From Thermosynechococcus sichuanensis E542 (GTDB taxonomy: Bacteria; Cyanobacteriota; Cyanobacteriia; Thermosynechococcales; Thermosynechococcaceae): 64,000 bases of DNA. The stretch covers positions 2,341,001-2,405,000 of the forward strand of contig NZ_CP032152.1 of assembly GCF_003555505.1 (NCBI RefSeq), given 5' to 3'. Of this stretch, positions 19,188 through 28,525 are shown one piece after another. Made by a program: the position numbers and the translations under genes. Under the pieces are notes generated by a model, which saw nothing but the letters and a program-made list of their open reading frames with translations, ran no database searches and was not told the origin of the DNA. Every line of letters begins with the position of its first letter. Position 1 is the first letter of the stretch.

Positions 19188-21252
19188 AGGTCACCGATGG
19201 AAACAGCTCATCTAGTTGTTGTTGCAGTTGGGCAGGGGTCAGTGCTGGTTCACGGCAGCGCAAGCCTTCACAGACAAGGGCGACCGGTTCGAGGTCATCG
19301 CGAACCTTGAGGACAGCCGTTGGCAAGGAGCGATCCCAGAGGGTTGCCACCTGATCAGGGCGCACTTGGACACCCACTGGACGCAAATACCACTGCAACG
19401 CCGCCAAAAGGCTGGGACAACTTTGGGGAGACTCCTGCATCAACTGGCTAAAGAAACGCAGTCCCTTTTCCGCCTGTTCGAGGTAGGTGGGATTCTCCGT
19501 AAGCAAAAAGAGTTGCACCAAGTTGGCGATCGCCACCCCATTGGCAGAAGGTGTGGCATTATCGAGACCTTCCCGCTGGCGCACAATCAAATCCGCTCGC
19601 TCGGGTGCATTGTAATAGCCGCCCTCTGTTGCCGCCAATTCCTGATCAAAAAGGGCTTGATACTGAATGGCCCATTCCAGCCACGGCTGTGCCGCCTCTC
19701 CCACCGCTAAACTAGCTTGATGCAGGGCAAGCAGGGCTTGAATCCAGTAGGCATAATCCTCAGCCTGGGCCACTTCGGCCACGGTGCCCCCATAGTTGAG
19801 GCGATAGAGTTTGCCCTGTTGATATTGATGCGCATGGAGCCATTGCGCCGCTTTAGCTGCTCGCTGCCAGTAGGTGCGCTCTCGCCAGACTTGGGCTGCC
19901 GTGGCTAAGCCAGTAATCATCAGGCTATTCCAAGCCAAAATCATTTTTGTATCGGTGACGGGGGGAATCCGTGCTGGCCAAGCCCGCCCTTTTGCAGTTG
20001 CATGATCAGTGGCCACAGGAAAGGGCTGATCCATGGGCGTATCAGCACCATAGCGGCGGGCAAAGAGTTTGCGCAGAATCGGCAGCAGTACCTGAGGATC
20101 CGCTGGGGGGCGCACTTGCTTGAGTACAATCTTGCCCTCAAAGTTGCCATTGGCAGAGATGTCAAAGTGGGCTTGCAGTTGTGCCAATTCCGTTGGGGTT
20201 AGGGTCTGCTCTAGCTCTGCATATTGCCAGCAATAAAAAGCGCCCTCCTCGGGTTCAGAATCATTGGCACTGACAAAGCTATCGGCATCCTGTGCCGCAT
20301 AGAAGTAACCCTCCGGGGCGGTCATTTCGCGATCCAGCCATTGAATGGTTTGGGCAATGGCAGCGGGAATCTGGGGGGAGCGATCGCCTTGGTGCCACAG
20401 CCGCGCCAAATAGGTCACAATTTGGCCATTGTCATAGAGCATTTTTTCAAAGTGGGGCACTGTCCACTGCGGATCCACGGTGTAGCGATGCCAGCCACCA
20501 CCCACATGGTCATAAATGCCCCCCTGCAAGAGGTTGTGTCCCCGCAGGCGGCACAGGTGCAACAGTTCTGAGGGATGGGGACTGAAAGCCAGTCCCTGTA
20601 GCAGCATTTGGGCATAGGGCATCATGGGGAAGCAGGTGCCTTGGGGGCGATCGCGCAAAATCGGCGTCACTTGGCGAATCCCCGTCCTTAGGAGGTCTTC
20701 TGTTAGGGGGACGGCCTCTCCCATTTCAGCGGGGGGGGCGAGATATTGCCAGAGGGTAGCCTGTTGGGCAGCGAGCTTTTCCTTTTCTTGGTCATAGAAG
20801 CGACGCACTGCCTGCAACACCTGCAAAAACCCCGGACGACCATAGCGCGGTTGCACGGGGAAGTAGGTACCGCCATAAAAGGGACGGCGATCCTGAGGGG
20901 TGAGAAAGATATTTAGCGGCCAGCCCCCTTGGCCCGTCATCAGTTGCAAGGCCTGCATATAGATGCTGTCAATATCGGGTCGCTCCTCGCGATCCACCTT
21001 AATCGGCAGGAAATAGGCATTGAGATAGGCAGCAATCTCCAAATCCGAGAAGGCTTCCCCCTCCATCACGGTGCACCAGTGGCAACTGGAATAGCCAATG
21101 GAGAGAAAAATCACCCGATCCTCCGCAGCTGCTTTGGCGAGGGCTTCATCGCACCATGGCCACCAGTCAATGGGGTTTTCGGCGTGCTTGCGCAGATAGA
21201 GGCTTTGGCACTGACTAAGGCGATTCGGCATGGGGGCGTACCATTTCGACAC
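19180..21252 (-). CDS. DUF255 thioredoxin-fold protein with six-hairpin domain (YyaL-like)
   Basis: The 690-residue protein begins with the conserved segment LRKHAENPIDWWPW and SIGYSSCHWCTVMEGEAF, where CHWC is the thioredoxin-type motif near residues 58-61. The rest is an (alpha/alpha)6-barrel-like region with conserved KMILAWNSLMI. The family (YyaL, SPATA20) is widespread and its biochemical role is unsettled. It overlaps folB upstream by 38 bases and gcvT downstream by eight. Confidence 0.88.
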   Translation of the reverse strand: MSKWYAPMPNRLSQCQSLYLRKHAENPIDWWPWCDEALAKAAAEDRVIFLSIGYSSCHWCTVMEGEAFSDLEIAAYLNAYFLPIKVDREERPDIDSIYMQALQLMTGQGGWPLNIFLTPQDRRPFYGGTYFPVQPRYGRPGFLQVLQAVRRFYDQEKEKLAAQQATLWQYLAPPAEMGEAVPLTEDLLRTGIRQVTPILRDRPQGTCFPMMPYAQMLLQGLAFSPHPSELLHLCRLRGHNLLQGGIYDHVGGGWHRYTVDPQWTVPHFEKMLYDNGQIVTYLARLWHQGDRSPQIPAAIAQTIQWLDREMTAPEGYFYAAQDADSFVSANDSEPEEGAFYCWQYAELEQTLTPTELAQLQAHFDISANGNFEGKIVLKQVRPPADPQVLLPILRKLFARRYGADTPMDQPFPVATDHATAKGRAWPARIPPVTDTKMILAWNSLMITGLATAAQVWRERTYWQRAAKAAQWLHAHQYQQGKLYRLNYGGTVAEVAQAEDYAYWIQALLALHQASLAVGEAAQPWLEWAIQYQALFDQELAATEGGYYNAPERADLIVRQREGLDNATPSANGVAIANLVQLFLLTENPTYLEQAEKGLRFFSQLMQESPQSCPSLLAALQWYLRPVGVQVRPDQVATLWDRSLPTAVLKVRDDLEPVALVCEGLRCREPALTPAQLQQQLDELFPSVTYG

Positions 21253-21604
21253 TAATTTGACCTGTAAAGTTGGGCACGGGCGGAGCCAGTTTTGTTACAC
21301 GCACAGCAGCCCGCTGCACTTGGGGCGGGGCAAGGCACAGTTTCAGAATTTCGGCTGCTAGGGTTTCGATTAACTGAAAGCGCTGCTGCTGCATTAACTG
21401 CTCAATGGCCTGCAAAAGAGGGCGATAGTCAACGGTATCCTCAAGGCGATCGCTGGCCGCCGCTTGTGCCATATCAAACCAGAGCTTAATATCAATCTCA
21501 AACCACTGGCCGAGAATTTGTTCCTCTGGTAGGGCGCCCGTATAGCCGTAGTAGCGAATTCCCGAGAGGTGGAGACAGTCAATTGATGATTCGCTCAAGG
21601 GCAT
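21215..21604 (-). CDS. folB: Dihydroneopterin aldolase FolB
   Basis: The 129-residue protein matches FolB in length and signature: LSGIRYYGYTGALPEEQILGQWFEID at the start, DTVDYRP in the middle and the C-terminal KLAPPVPNFTGQISVEMVRP. It converts dihydroneopterin to 6-hydroxymethyl-dihydropterin in folate synthesis. The 38-base overlap with the next gene implies coupled expression. It is divergent from the Ca2+/H+ antiporter gene, with the two start codons only seven bases apart. Confidence 0.93.
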   Translation of the reverse strand: MPLSESSIDCLHLSGIRYYGYTGALPEEQILGQWFEIDIKLWFDMAQAAASDRLEDTVDYRPLLQAIEQLMQQQRFQLIETLAAEILKLCLAPPQVQRAAVRVTKLAPPVPNFTGQISVEMVRPHAESP

Positions 21605-21610
21605 CGATCC

Positions 21611-22681
21611 ATGACAACACAGGAAAAAATTCTGCTGGGCCTACTGATTTTTGTGCCCCTTGCCCTCCTTAACTTTATCGTCAAAATGCCGCCAATGGTG
21701 AGCTTTATCCTCAGTGGTCTCGCCATTGTGCCCCTTGCGGCTTGGATTTCCAATTCCACAGAGGCGATCGCCGCAGTCATTGGCCCTGCCCTTGGGGGAC
21801 TCTTGAATGCCACCTTTGGCAATGTTACCGAGATGATTATTGCCATTGTCGCCCTGCGTCAGGGTCTTGCAGAGGTGGTGAAAGCCAGTCTCAGCGGTGC
21901 CATTATTGCCAATTTGCTTTTGGGATTGGGGCTGGCGATTGTTGTTGGGGGCATCCGATTTCCAGAGCAGCAGTTCTCGGCACCGGTGGCCCGCATGAAT
22001 GCCTCTGCTTTGACCCTATCGGTGATTGTGCTGATGACGCCAACTGCAATTCAGGCGGTGGCGCCCAGTGTGCAGCTTCATTTGATTGATCGCTTTTCCT
22101 ATGCGTCGGCGATTTTGCTGCTGATTTTTTACGGTCTGATGTTGCTGTTTTCCATGAAAACCCATCGTCACCTTTACTTAATGGATGAGACGATCGCTGG
22201 GCAGGAACCTTCCCCCGCCATCAATCTCAAGGTGCCCGTTGCCATTCTGCTAGTGGGTACGATTTTGCTGGTTTTTGTTTCGGACATCCTAGTGGATAGC
22301 TTGCAGGACAGCATTAGTGAAATGGGGCTGACGCAGTTATTTACAGGGGTATTTCTCATTCCCGTTTTCAGCAGTGTGGTTGAGTTCATTACCTGTATCA
22401 AGTTTGCCCTGAATAATCGCATGGAAGGGGCAGTGGCGGTGGCGATTGGGTCTAGCTTGCAAATCATTCTTTTTGTGGCACCGGTGCTTGTGCTGGTGGG
22501 CGGGTTCTTGGGTCAACCAGAGATGAACCTGAGCTTTAATCTCTTTGAACTGTTGGCTGTTGTGGCTGCGGTTGCCATCACCAACTCCATTAGCAACGAT
22601 GGCCGCACAAATTGGCTAGAGGGTGTCTTGCTGATGATCACCTACCTCGTGCTGGCGATCGCCTTCTTTATTCACCCATAG
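21611..22681 (+). CDS. cax: Calcium/proton exchanger (CaCA family)
   Basis: The 356-residue membrane protein has about eleven hydrophobic segments. The two CaCA alpha-repeat motifs are GGLLNATFGNVTEMIIAI near residue 58 and PVFSSVVEFITCIKFALNN near residue 250, with the acidic residues expected to bind Ca2+. It should export Ca2+ in exchange for protons. It ends seven bases before the tRNA-Leu gene, which lies on the opposite strand. Confidence 0.93.
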   Translation: MTTQEKILLGLLIFVPLALLNFIVKMPPMVSFILSGLAIVPLAAWISNSTEAIAAVIGPALGGLLNATFGNVTEMIIAIVALRQGLAEVVKASLSGAIIANLLLGLGLAIVVGGIRFPEQQFSAPVARMNASALTLSVIVLMTPTAIQAVAPSVQLHLIDRFSYASAILLLIFYGLMLLFSMKTHRHLYLMDETIAGQEPSPAINLKVPVAILLVGTILLVFVSDILVDSLQDSISEMGLTQLFTGVFLIPVFSSVVEFITCIKFALNNRMEGAVAVAIGSSLQIILFVAPVLVLVGGFLGQPEMNLSFNLFELLAVVAAVAITNSISNDGRTNWLEGVLLMITYLVLAIAFFIHP

Positions 22682-22687
22682 AGAAAA

Positions 22688-22768
22688 TGCGGATGGCGAG
22701 ACTCGAACTCGCAAGGCAAAGCCACACGCCCCTCAAACGTGCGCGTATACCAATTCCGCCACATCCGC
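22688..22768 (-). tRNA. tRNA-Leu (anticodon GAG)
   Basis: On the minus strand the acceptor arm GCGGATG pairs with CATCCGC before discriminator A. The anticodon stem CACGT/GCGTG encloses the loop TTGAGGG with anticodon GAG. There is a long variable arm typical of a class II tRNA, and GAGTTCGAGTCTC forms the T arm. CCA is not encoded. Confidence 0.95.
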
Positions 22769-22886
22769 GTAGCTTTATGATTATAGCGCAAATGGCTGAA
22801 TTTCTGAAAGTGGTGATCTGGTCTCTGAGTAGCAGAAAATTGAGGATAGCCCCCGCCGCTTTCTTGCTGATCTTGGGAGAACTGCC

Positions 22887-23303
22887 ATGAATGCAGCCGC
22901 CTATCGCATTGGTACCGTTGCCCACAGCAGCGGCCTGCCCGTCAAAACCATTCGCTACTACGAGGAATTGGGGCTGTTGCGAACCGTTGGCAGAACCAGT
23001 GGGGGTTATCGCCTCTTTGCTGAGGATGTCTTTGCGCGCCTGAGTTTTATCAAACGTGCCCAGTCCCTTGGCCTCACCCTGAGCGACATCAAAGCTTTTC
23101 TTGAGGTGTACGATCGCGGTGAGATTCCCTGTGACCACATCAAGGAAAAGTTAGAGGAGAAATTGGTCGCCATTGAAGCCCAAATTCAGCAGTTACAGAT
23201 TCTTAAGCAGGAATTGCAAGGCCTCCTATCCGGCTGGCGATCGCCTACGCAACCCCTTGAGGGCACGATCTGTCCCATCCTTCAGCCTGTGGCGCGCTCC
23301 TAA
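22887..23303 (+). CDS. MerR-family metal-responsive regulator
   Basis: The 138-residue protein has the MerR winged helix (YRIGTVAHSSGLPVKTIRYYEELGLL), a dimerisation helix (residues 85-115), and cysteines at 82 (IPCDHI) and 129 (TICPIL). The first aligns with the dimer-interface Cys of ZntR/CadR-type sensors. That pattern suggests a divalent heavy-metal activator, but the usual pair of C-terminal cysteines is reduced to one. No metal pump gene is next to it. The neighbours are tRNA-Leu and the convergent pxcA, so its target lies elsewhere. Confidence 0.85.
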   Translation: MNAAAYRIGTVAHSSGLPVKTIRYYEELGLLRTVGRTSGGYRLFAEDVFARLSFIKRAQSLGLTLSDIKAFLEVYDRGEIPCDHIKEKLEEKLVAIEAQIQQLQILKQELQGLLSGWRSPTQPLEGTICPILQPVARS

Positions 23304-24698
23304 CTACTCGTTCATATTCTTGTAGGTGGCCACTGCCGAAGGGGAAATCTGGTTGAGATAACGGAAAATCCAATACTTAAACACCGTATCCAACATCACC
23401 GGAAATGTAGCAATAAACATATTGATAAAGTCCTCATTACGAGGAAGGCCAAAGTGCTCCAAAGTATTATTGACGAGCACCTCCCAGCCGTGGGGGGAGT
23501 GGAAGCCAACAAAGACATCCGTAAATAGAATAATGATAAAGGCCTTAGCACTGTCACTGAGGCCATAGACGACTTCATCCAGAAAAGCTTTAACAATCGC
23601 TAGTTGCCGTTGACCCGTAAACACCAACACCAGAAAGACAGTAAAGCCCAAAGCATCGGAGAGAATATTTTTCAGCGGTTCAATGAGTTCCTTTTGGTAT
23701 TCTGTGGATAGCTCGATCGCCTTTTCGCGAATGCGGGCTTGAATCTCCTCTGGGGACACTGGCACATTACTGACAAGGCTTTCAAAACGAATTTTGTTCT
23801 CAAAGCGGGCTAGTTCATCGAGAATGTTATCCTCCAGTTGGGAGTTAATGATGCGTTCAATCTGACCCACAGCCTTAAAGTGGTTAACAAGGGGGCTGAC
23901 AATCAGCGCTTTAGAAATTTGCTGGGTCAACAGGGGCAAAATCACCAGCAGCAGCATAAAGCGAACTGCTAGACGGGTACGCAGCTTTGAGGTACGAAAA
24001 TCGCGAACGACCTCAGCTTCAGTGGTTTCATCGGAATTGAGTTCACGGCGAAAGCGATCGGCGGTACGCAAAATGGAGCGGGGAATAAAGCTGCTGCTGT
24101 CAAGTTTGGAATCGTCGGTGAGGTCGTCATTGATATACTCCGACAAGTAAAGGGAATCATCCTCAATTTGGTCGAGTTTGTCGAGGGCTGCTGCCTGCTG
24201 GCGCTGTTGAGGGTCTTGGCGACTGAGGCTGGGACGGGCAAGGGCATTCAGTTCCTTTTCCCGCTGTCGTTTATAGCGGTTGAGGGTGGCGTCAATGACC
24301 CGCAGCTTTTCATAGACGCTGGGTTCCTCCGTCGTGCTGCTGACGGTAGCCGTCACTGTATAGGTCTCGGTTGGGCTATTGACACTGCCATTAACAGGAG
24401 TGGGGGGCCTTTGGGGGGGCGCAAGGGGCAAGATTTGGCGGCTGGCGCGGAACTCTGTCATCCGCATGCGAATGGTTTTCAGCAGTTGTTTTAGCTCTAT
24501 CTCGAAATAACTGGAAACTTCTCCCACGGGCAAATTGAGGGGGCTAATGGGTTGGCCGTCAAAGTGTTCCAGTTCAATGGCACGAATTTTTAGAGCGGCT
24601 TCATAGGCTTCCTGTAGGGCGCGGTTGGGGGTTGTGAGGTACCACTGTTGTGCACGCTTGATCCAGTCTCTGAGGCGAATAAAGGGATTGCTGGACAT
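23304..24698 (-). CDS. pxcA: Proton extrusion protein PxcA (CemA homologue)
   Basis: The 464-residue protein has a long variable hydrophilic N-terminus and a C-terminal CemA domain with about four membrane helices: FMLLLVILPLLTQQISKALI, the region DALGFTVFLVLVFTGQRQLAIV, and FIIILFTDVFVGFHSPHGWE. PxcA (CotA) is needed for light-induced proton extrusion, inorganic carbon uptake and acid tolerance in Synechocystis. It has no operon partner and is divergent from the AddB-like gene. Confidence 0.92.
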   Translation of the reverse strand: MSSNPFIRLRDWIKRAQQWYLTTPNRALQEAYEAALKIRAIELEHFDGQPISPLNLPVGEVSSYFEIELKQLLKTIRMRMTEFRASRQILPLAPPQRPPTPVNGSVNSPTETYTVTATVSSTTEEPSVYEKLRVIDATLNRYKRQREKELNALARPSLSRQDPQQRQQAAALDKLDQIEDDSLYLSEYINDDLTDDSKLDSSSFIPRSILRTADRFRRELNSDETTEAEVVRDFRTSKLRTRLAVRFMLLLVILPLLTQQISKALIVSPLVNHFKAVGQIERIINSQLEDNILDELARFENKIRFESLVSNVPVSPEEIQARIREKAIELSTEYQKELIEPLKNILSDALGFTVFLVLVFTGQRQLAIVKAFLDEVVYGLSDSAKAFIIILFTDVFVGFHSPHGWEVLVNNTLEHFGLPRNEDFINMFIATFPVMLDTVFKYWIFRYLNQISPSAVATYKNMNE

Positions 24699-24760
24699 TG
24701 TTGTTCTCGACGGCTACCGCAAAAGCAATAAATCGATAGGATAGATAGCATCGTAGCAAA

Positions 24761-26857
24761 TTGACTTTGTGGGCTTTGTTGGCGGTGTTGCAGTGGATTA
24801 GTGGCGGTAGTCGCAGTGGCAAAACCTATGCACTGGTGAGGGCATTTGCTCAGTGGCTCAAGGGGGAGCAGGAGACTTCAGTGATCCCTAAAGAGCGATC
24901 GCTCCTCTTTTTGACGGATACTGTCGAAGGCCGCCAAGCCATCCAAAGGGAAATTGAGGCACAGTTGGGTCATGGCTACGCGCCCTATATCGCTACGCCA
25001 ATAGGCTTTATGCAGGACGAGGTCGAGCTTTTTTGGCCGCTGCTGGTGGAGGCGAAGGCTGTTGATCCCCATCCCCCTTTGCGCCTGAAACCGGAAACGG
25101 AGTTGGTGTGGGCACAACGGCTATGGCAGCCTTGGCTAGCAAACCATACTTTTGCCGCCCTTAGTGAAAATAGCGAACAGCTCCGCTGCGCCGTCGGCGA
25201 TCGCGCCACTCGCCACCTCCTTGATATTTTTCAACTGGCGGCCTTTGCCCGCTTGAGCCTTGATGACCTGCCCCAACTGATTCGTGACCATCAGCTTAAG
25301 ATGCCTTCAGAAACCGTGGAGGCGATCGTCACCGCCTTGAAACAGTGGCAAAGTTGGTGTACTGCCCACAGCCTTCTCACCTACGGCATCACCACGGATT
25401 TATTCGGGCGGGTTCTCCTTGACCATCCCCGATACCAAGCCTCCTTGGGAAAACGGTTTCAGTGTCTCTTGGCTGACAACACCCACAACTATCCAGCGGT
25501 GATGGCAGATTTGATAGAACGCCTTAACCAACAGGGGATCAAGATTGTCCTGACCCACCAACCCATTGGCGCTGTCCGCCTAGGCCTAGGAGCTGATCCC
25601 GATGCGTTTCTCAGCCTGAAAAAACAAGCAACTGTTATTGAGCAACCCCACCCTGCAAAAACAATTTTGGGTGCGATCGATCTCAGGCTGCAAATTCAAG
25701 AGCTGCTCAGTACTCCCCAATCCACACTGCCTGAAAGCATAGCGGCCATTCAAACCACTTCGCGGATGCAACTATTACAGGAAGTGGTTGCGACGATCGC
25801 CACCGCCATTAATCAAGGGATGGTGCAGCCAAGGGAGATTGCCATCCTTGCCCCCGGTTTAGATAGCGTTGCCCGCCATGTCTTTAGCACTGAGCTAAAA
25901 AAACGCGGCATTCCCCTCGTGATTTGGAATGAGCAGCGCCCCCTGATTCAATCCCCCTTTGTGCGTGCCCTCTTGACGCTGTTGCTGTTTGTTTATCCGC
26001 GAACGGGAATGATCCCAGAGGCAACGGCAGTGGCAGAGATGTTGACGGTTTTGCTACCGCGAGAAATTGATCCCGTGCGGGCAGGCCTGCTCTCTTGCTA
26101 TTGTTTTCAGCCGAGCTTGGAAAAAGCTGAACTGCTGAGCACAACCCAGTACAGCCATTGGGATCGCTTTGGCCATCGTGCCACCCAAGCCTATGAGGAG
26201 TTGCGCCATTGGCTCAGTGGTCTTGATCCTGAGAACCCCCCCGTGCATATCCTAGAGGCGGCGATTCAACGCTATCTCTGGCCCCAAAATCTGACAGCTA
26301 GTGAATTGGCTCCCCTGCGATCGCTCCTTGAGGGCACCGCTGCCTACTGGCAAATTTATGATCATCTCCCAGAATACCGAGCCACGCCAACGGCTGAGCG
26401 CCTACGGGAATGGATCGCTCTATTGCGGCGGGGAATTGTAACCGCTGATCCCGCCCCACTCCTGCGGCAGCCCCAAGGGGTCTTACTGGCAACCACGTTT
26501 CAATATCGCAGTGCCCAACTGGCCCATCGCTGGCATTTTTGGCTGGATGTGGGGAGTCCACGTTGGCAGGATGGCGGCTTGCAATGCCTCTGGCAGGCAC
26601 CCATTTTTTTGCGGCAGGGGGCGGCAAGTCCCAGTGCGCGGGTGTGGCAATTGGAGTCAGAACGTCTAGAGCATCTACTGGTGGATCTCTGTTCACGGGT
26701 GAGCGATCGCCTATTCCTTTGCCACAGTGACTTGGCTGCCAATGGCAGTGAGCAAGAAGGTCCCCTGAGTCCTTGGGTGGATTTGGCGGTGGGCGATCGC
26801 CCGCAAGCTGTGACCAATGGCACTATGATAAATAACGCGATTTGCTCGAGCGCCTAG
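24761..26857 (+). CDS. AddB/UvrD-like helicase-fold protein
   Basis: The protein of about 690 residues has a Walker A motif (SGGSRSGKT) near its N-terminus. A segment like the UvrD C-terminal helicase domain (REIAILAPGL...FSTELKKRGIPLVIWNE) and a late arginine-rich motif (ERLEHLLVDLCSRVSDRLFL) are also present. This resembles AddB or RecB helicase halves without a visible nuclease domain or iron-sulfur cysteines. It may serve double-strand-break repair, but this is inference. The start is unclear: no ATG exists and several TTG/GTG codons between 24761 and 24791 are possible. It ends 13 bases before metG. Confidence 0.65.
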   Translation: MTLWALLAVLQWISGGSRSGKTYALVRAFAQWLKGEQETSVIPKERSLLFLTDTVEGRQAIQREIEAQLGHGYAPYIATPIGFMQDEVELFWPLLVEAKAVDPHPPLRLKPETELVWAQRLWQPWLANHTFAALSENSEQLRCAVGDRATRHLLDIFQLAAFARLSLDDLPQLIRDHQLKMPSETVEAIVTALKQWQSWCTAHSLLTYGITTDLFGRVLLDHPRYQASLGKRFQCLLADNTHNYPAVMADLIERLNQQGIKIVLTHQPIGAVRLGLGADPDAFLSLKKQATVIEQPHPAKTILGAIDLRLQIQELLSTPQSTLPESIAAIQTTSRMQLLQEVVATIATAINQGMVQPREIAILAPGLDSVARHVFSTELKKRGIPLVIWNEQRPLIQSPFVRALLTLLLFVYPRTGMIPEATAVAEMLTVLLPREIDPVRAGLLSCYCFQPSLEKAELLSTTQYSHWDRFGHRATQAYEELRHWLSGLDPENPPVHILEAAIQRYLWPQNLTASELAPLRSLLEGTAAYWQIYDHLPEYRATPTAERLREWIALLRRGIVTADPAPLLRQPQGVLLATTFQYRSAQLAHRWHFWLDVGSPRWQDGGLQCLWQAPIFLRQGAASPSARVWQLESERLEHLLVDLCSRVSDRLFLCHSDLAANGSEQEGPLSPWVDLAVGDRPQAVTNGTMINNAICSSA

Positions 26858-26870
26858 GGAGAAACACTGC

Positions 26871-28460
26871 TTGTCACCGCACTTTTCACTCACTACCCCC
26901 CTGTACTACGTCAATGCCCTTCCCCATATTGGCAGTGCCTACACGACCATTGCTGCCGATGTGCTCGCTCGCTTTTATCGTTTGCAGGGCTATCAGGTGC
27001 GGTTCATTACCGGTACCGATGAGCATGGCCAGAAAATTGAGCGCACCGCCCAACAGCGGGGTCTCAGTCCCCAAGCCCACTGCGATGAGATTGCCGCTGG
27101 TTTTCAAGCCCTGTGGCAACAACTGAATATCCACTACGATCGCTTTAGCCGCACCACCAGTCCTCGCCACCAGGCCATTGTCAACGAGTTTTTTCAGCGG
27201 GTATGGGACAACGGCGACATTTATCTCGGTCAACAACAGGGCTGGTACTGTGTCGAGTGCGAGGAATTCAAGGAAGAACGCGAACTGCTTGAGGGTCGGC
27301 GCTGCCCGATCCATGTGAATCGGACGGTGGAATGGCGAGATGAGCGCAACTATTTTTTCCGCCTCTCGAAGTATCAGCAGCCGCTCTTGGACTACTACGC
27401 TGAACATCCTGAGTTTGTCCAGCCCCCCAGCCGTCGCAATGAGGTGCTGAGTTTTATTGAGCGAGGGCTTCAGGACTTTTCCATTTCACGGGTGAATCTG
27501 GCGTGGGGGTTTCCCGTGCCCACGGATCCAGAGCAGACCCTCTATGTCTGGTTTGATGCCCTCTTGGGCTATGTCACGGCGCTTCTAGAACCTGAAGATG
27601 AGCCAACCTTGGCCAATGCCCTCAAAACGTGGTGGCCGATTAACCTGCACATCATCGGTAAGGATATTCTCCGCTTCCATGCCATCTCTTGGCCAGCAAT
27701 GTTGATGTCGGCCGGCTTGCCGCTGCCAGAGCAGATCTTTGTCCATGGCTTTCTCACCAAGGATGGCCAAAAAATGGGCAAAAGTCTGGGGAATACCCTT
27801 GATCCCTTTGCCTTGGTGGCGCAATACGGTGCCGATGCGGTGCGCTACTACTTCATGAAAGAGGTGGAGTTTGGCCGTGATGGTGACTTTAGTGAGACCC
27901 GCTTTGTCAATATCCTCAATGCGGATCTGGCTAACGATCTGGGGAATTTGCTCAATCGCACCCTGAAAATGGCGTGGAAATATACCAATGGGAAAGTGCC
28001 CAATGTTGAAGGGTCAGGGATTTCACGGGAGCACCCCCTGCGGCAACTGGCAGAGCACCTCAGCCAAACCTATGGCCAAGGGTATCGGCAACTGGCCTTC
28101 CATGAGGTGTGTCAACAGGCACTCACACTGGCACGGGCGGGGAATAAGTTCCTCGATGAAGAAGCTCCTTGGAAACGCTATAAGACTGGGGAAACCCAAG
28201 CGGTGGCAGAGATTCTCTACTGTGTATTGGAGTCAGTGCGCCTTGTGGCCTATGTCCTTGCCCCAATTATCCCCCAACTGAGTGAAGCCATCTATGGGCA
28301 GTTGGGCTATAGTGTTGAGTTTAACGGATCAGTTGCCCCAGACCTTTTGGGCGATCGCCAAGCCCAGTGGGGGGTTTTGCCTGCGTCACAACCTCTGGCC
28401 AATCCAGAGCCGATTTTCCAAAAACTGTTGCTGCCTGCAACCGTCACCGATTCCCCTTGA
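26871..28460 (+). CDS. metG: Methionyl-tRNA synthetase
   Basis: The 529-residue class I synthetase has the HIGH-type motif PHIGSAYT near residue 20, a cysteine cluster (WYCVECEEF) in the connective peptide and a KMSKS variant, KMGKS, in DGQKMGKSLGN. It charges tRNA-Met. It is the short form without a C-terminal tRNA-binding domain. The start codon is TTG, fixed by the conserved MSPHFSLTTPLYYVNALPH opening. Confidence 0.95.
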   Translation: MSPHFSLTTPLYYVNALPHIGSAYTTIAADVLARFYRLQGYQVRFITGTDEHGQKIERTAQQRGLSPQAHCDEIAAGFQALWQQLNIHYDRFSRTTSPRHQAIVNEFFQRVWDNGDIYLGQQQGWYCVECEEFKEERELLEGRRCPIHVNRTVEWRDERNYFFRLSKYQQPLLDYYAEHPEFVQPPSRRNEVLSFIERGLQDFSISRVNLAWGFPVPTDPEQTLYVWFDALLGYVTALLEPEDEPTLANALKTWWPINLHIIGKDILRFHAISWPAMLMSAGLPLPEQIFVHGFLTKDGQKMGKSLGNTLDPFALVAQYGADAVRYYFMKEVEFGRDGDFSETRFVNILNADLANDLGNLLNRTLKMAWKYTNGKVPNVEGSGISREHPLRQLAEHLSQTYGQGYRQLAFHEVCQQALTLARAGNKFLDEEAPWKRYKTGETQAVAEILYCVLESVRLVAYVLAPIIPQLSEAIYGQLGYSVEFNGSVAPDLLGDRQAQWGVLPASQPLANPEPIFQKLLLPATVTDSP

Positions 28461-28468
28461 CGCGCGAT

Positions 28469-28484
28469 ACCCTAGAGGTATGAC
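28469..28484 (+). promoter_or_regulatory. Likely promoter of labA-like gene with CCCTAG element
   Basis: ACCCTAGAGGTATGAC carries a -10-like TATGAC (28479-28484), 42 bases before the ATG. It contains the inverted repeat ATACC-CTAGA-GGTAT and resembles the motif found before hemE. Confidence 0.4.
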
Positions 28485-28525
28485 TTCATATTTCGATAAC
28501 ACACTTTTTTTGAGATGATTTCTAC

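Noticed and set aside
22780-22890. 37-codon open frame overlapping the merR start
   Set aside because: It has no ribosome site or recognisable feature, and its stop merely overlaps the merR ATG.
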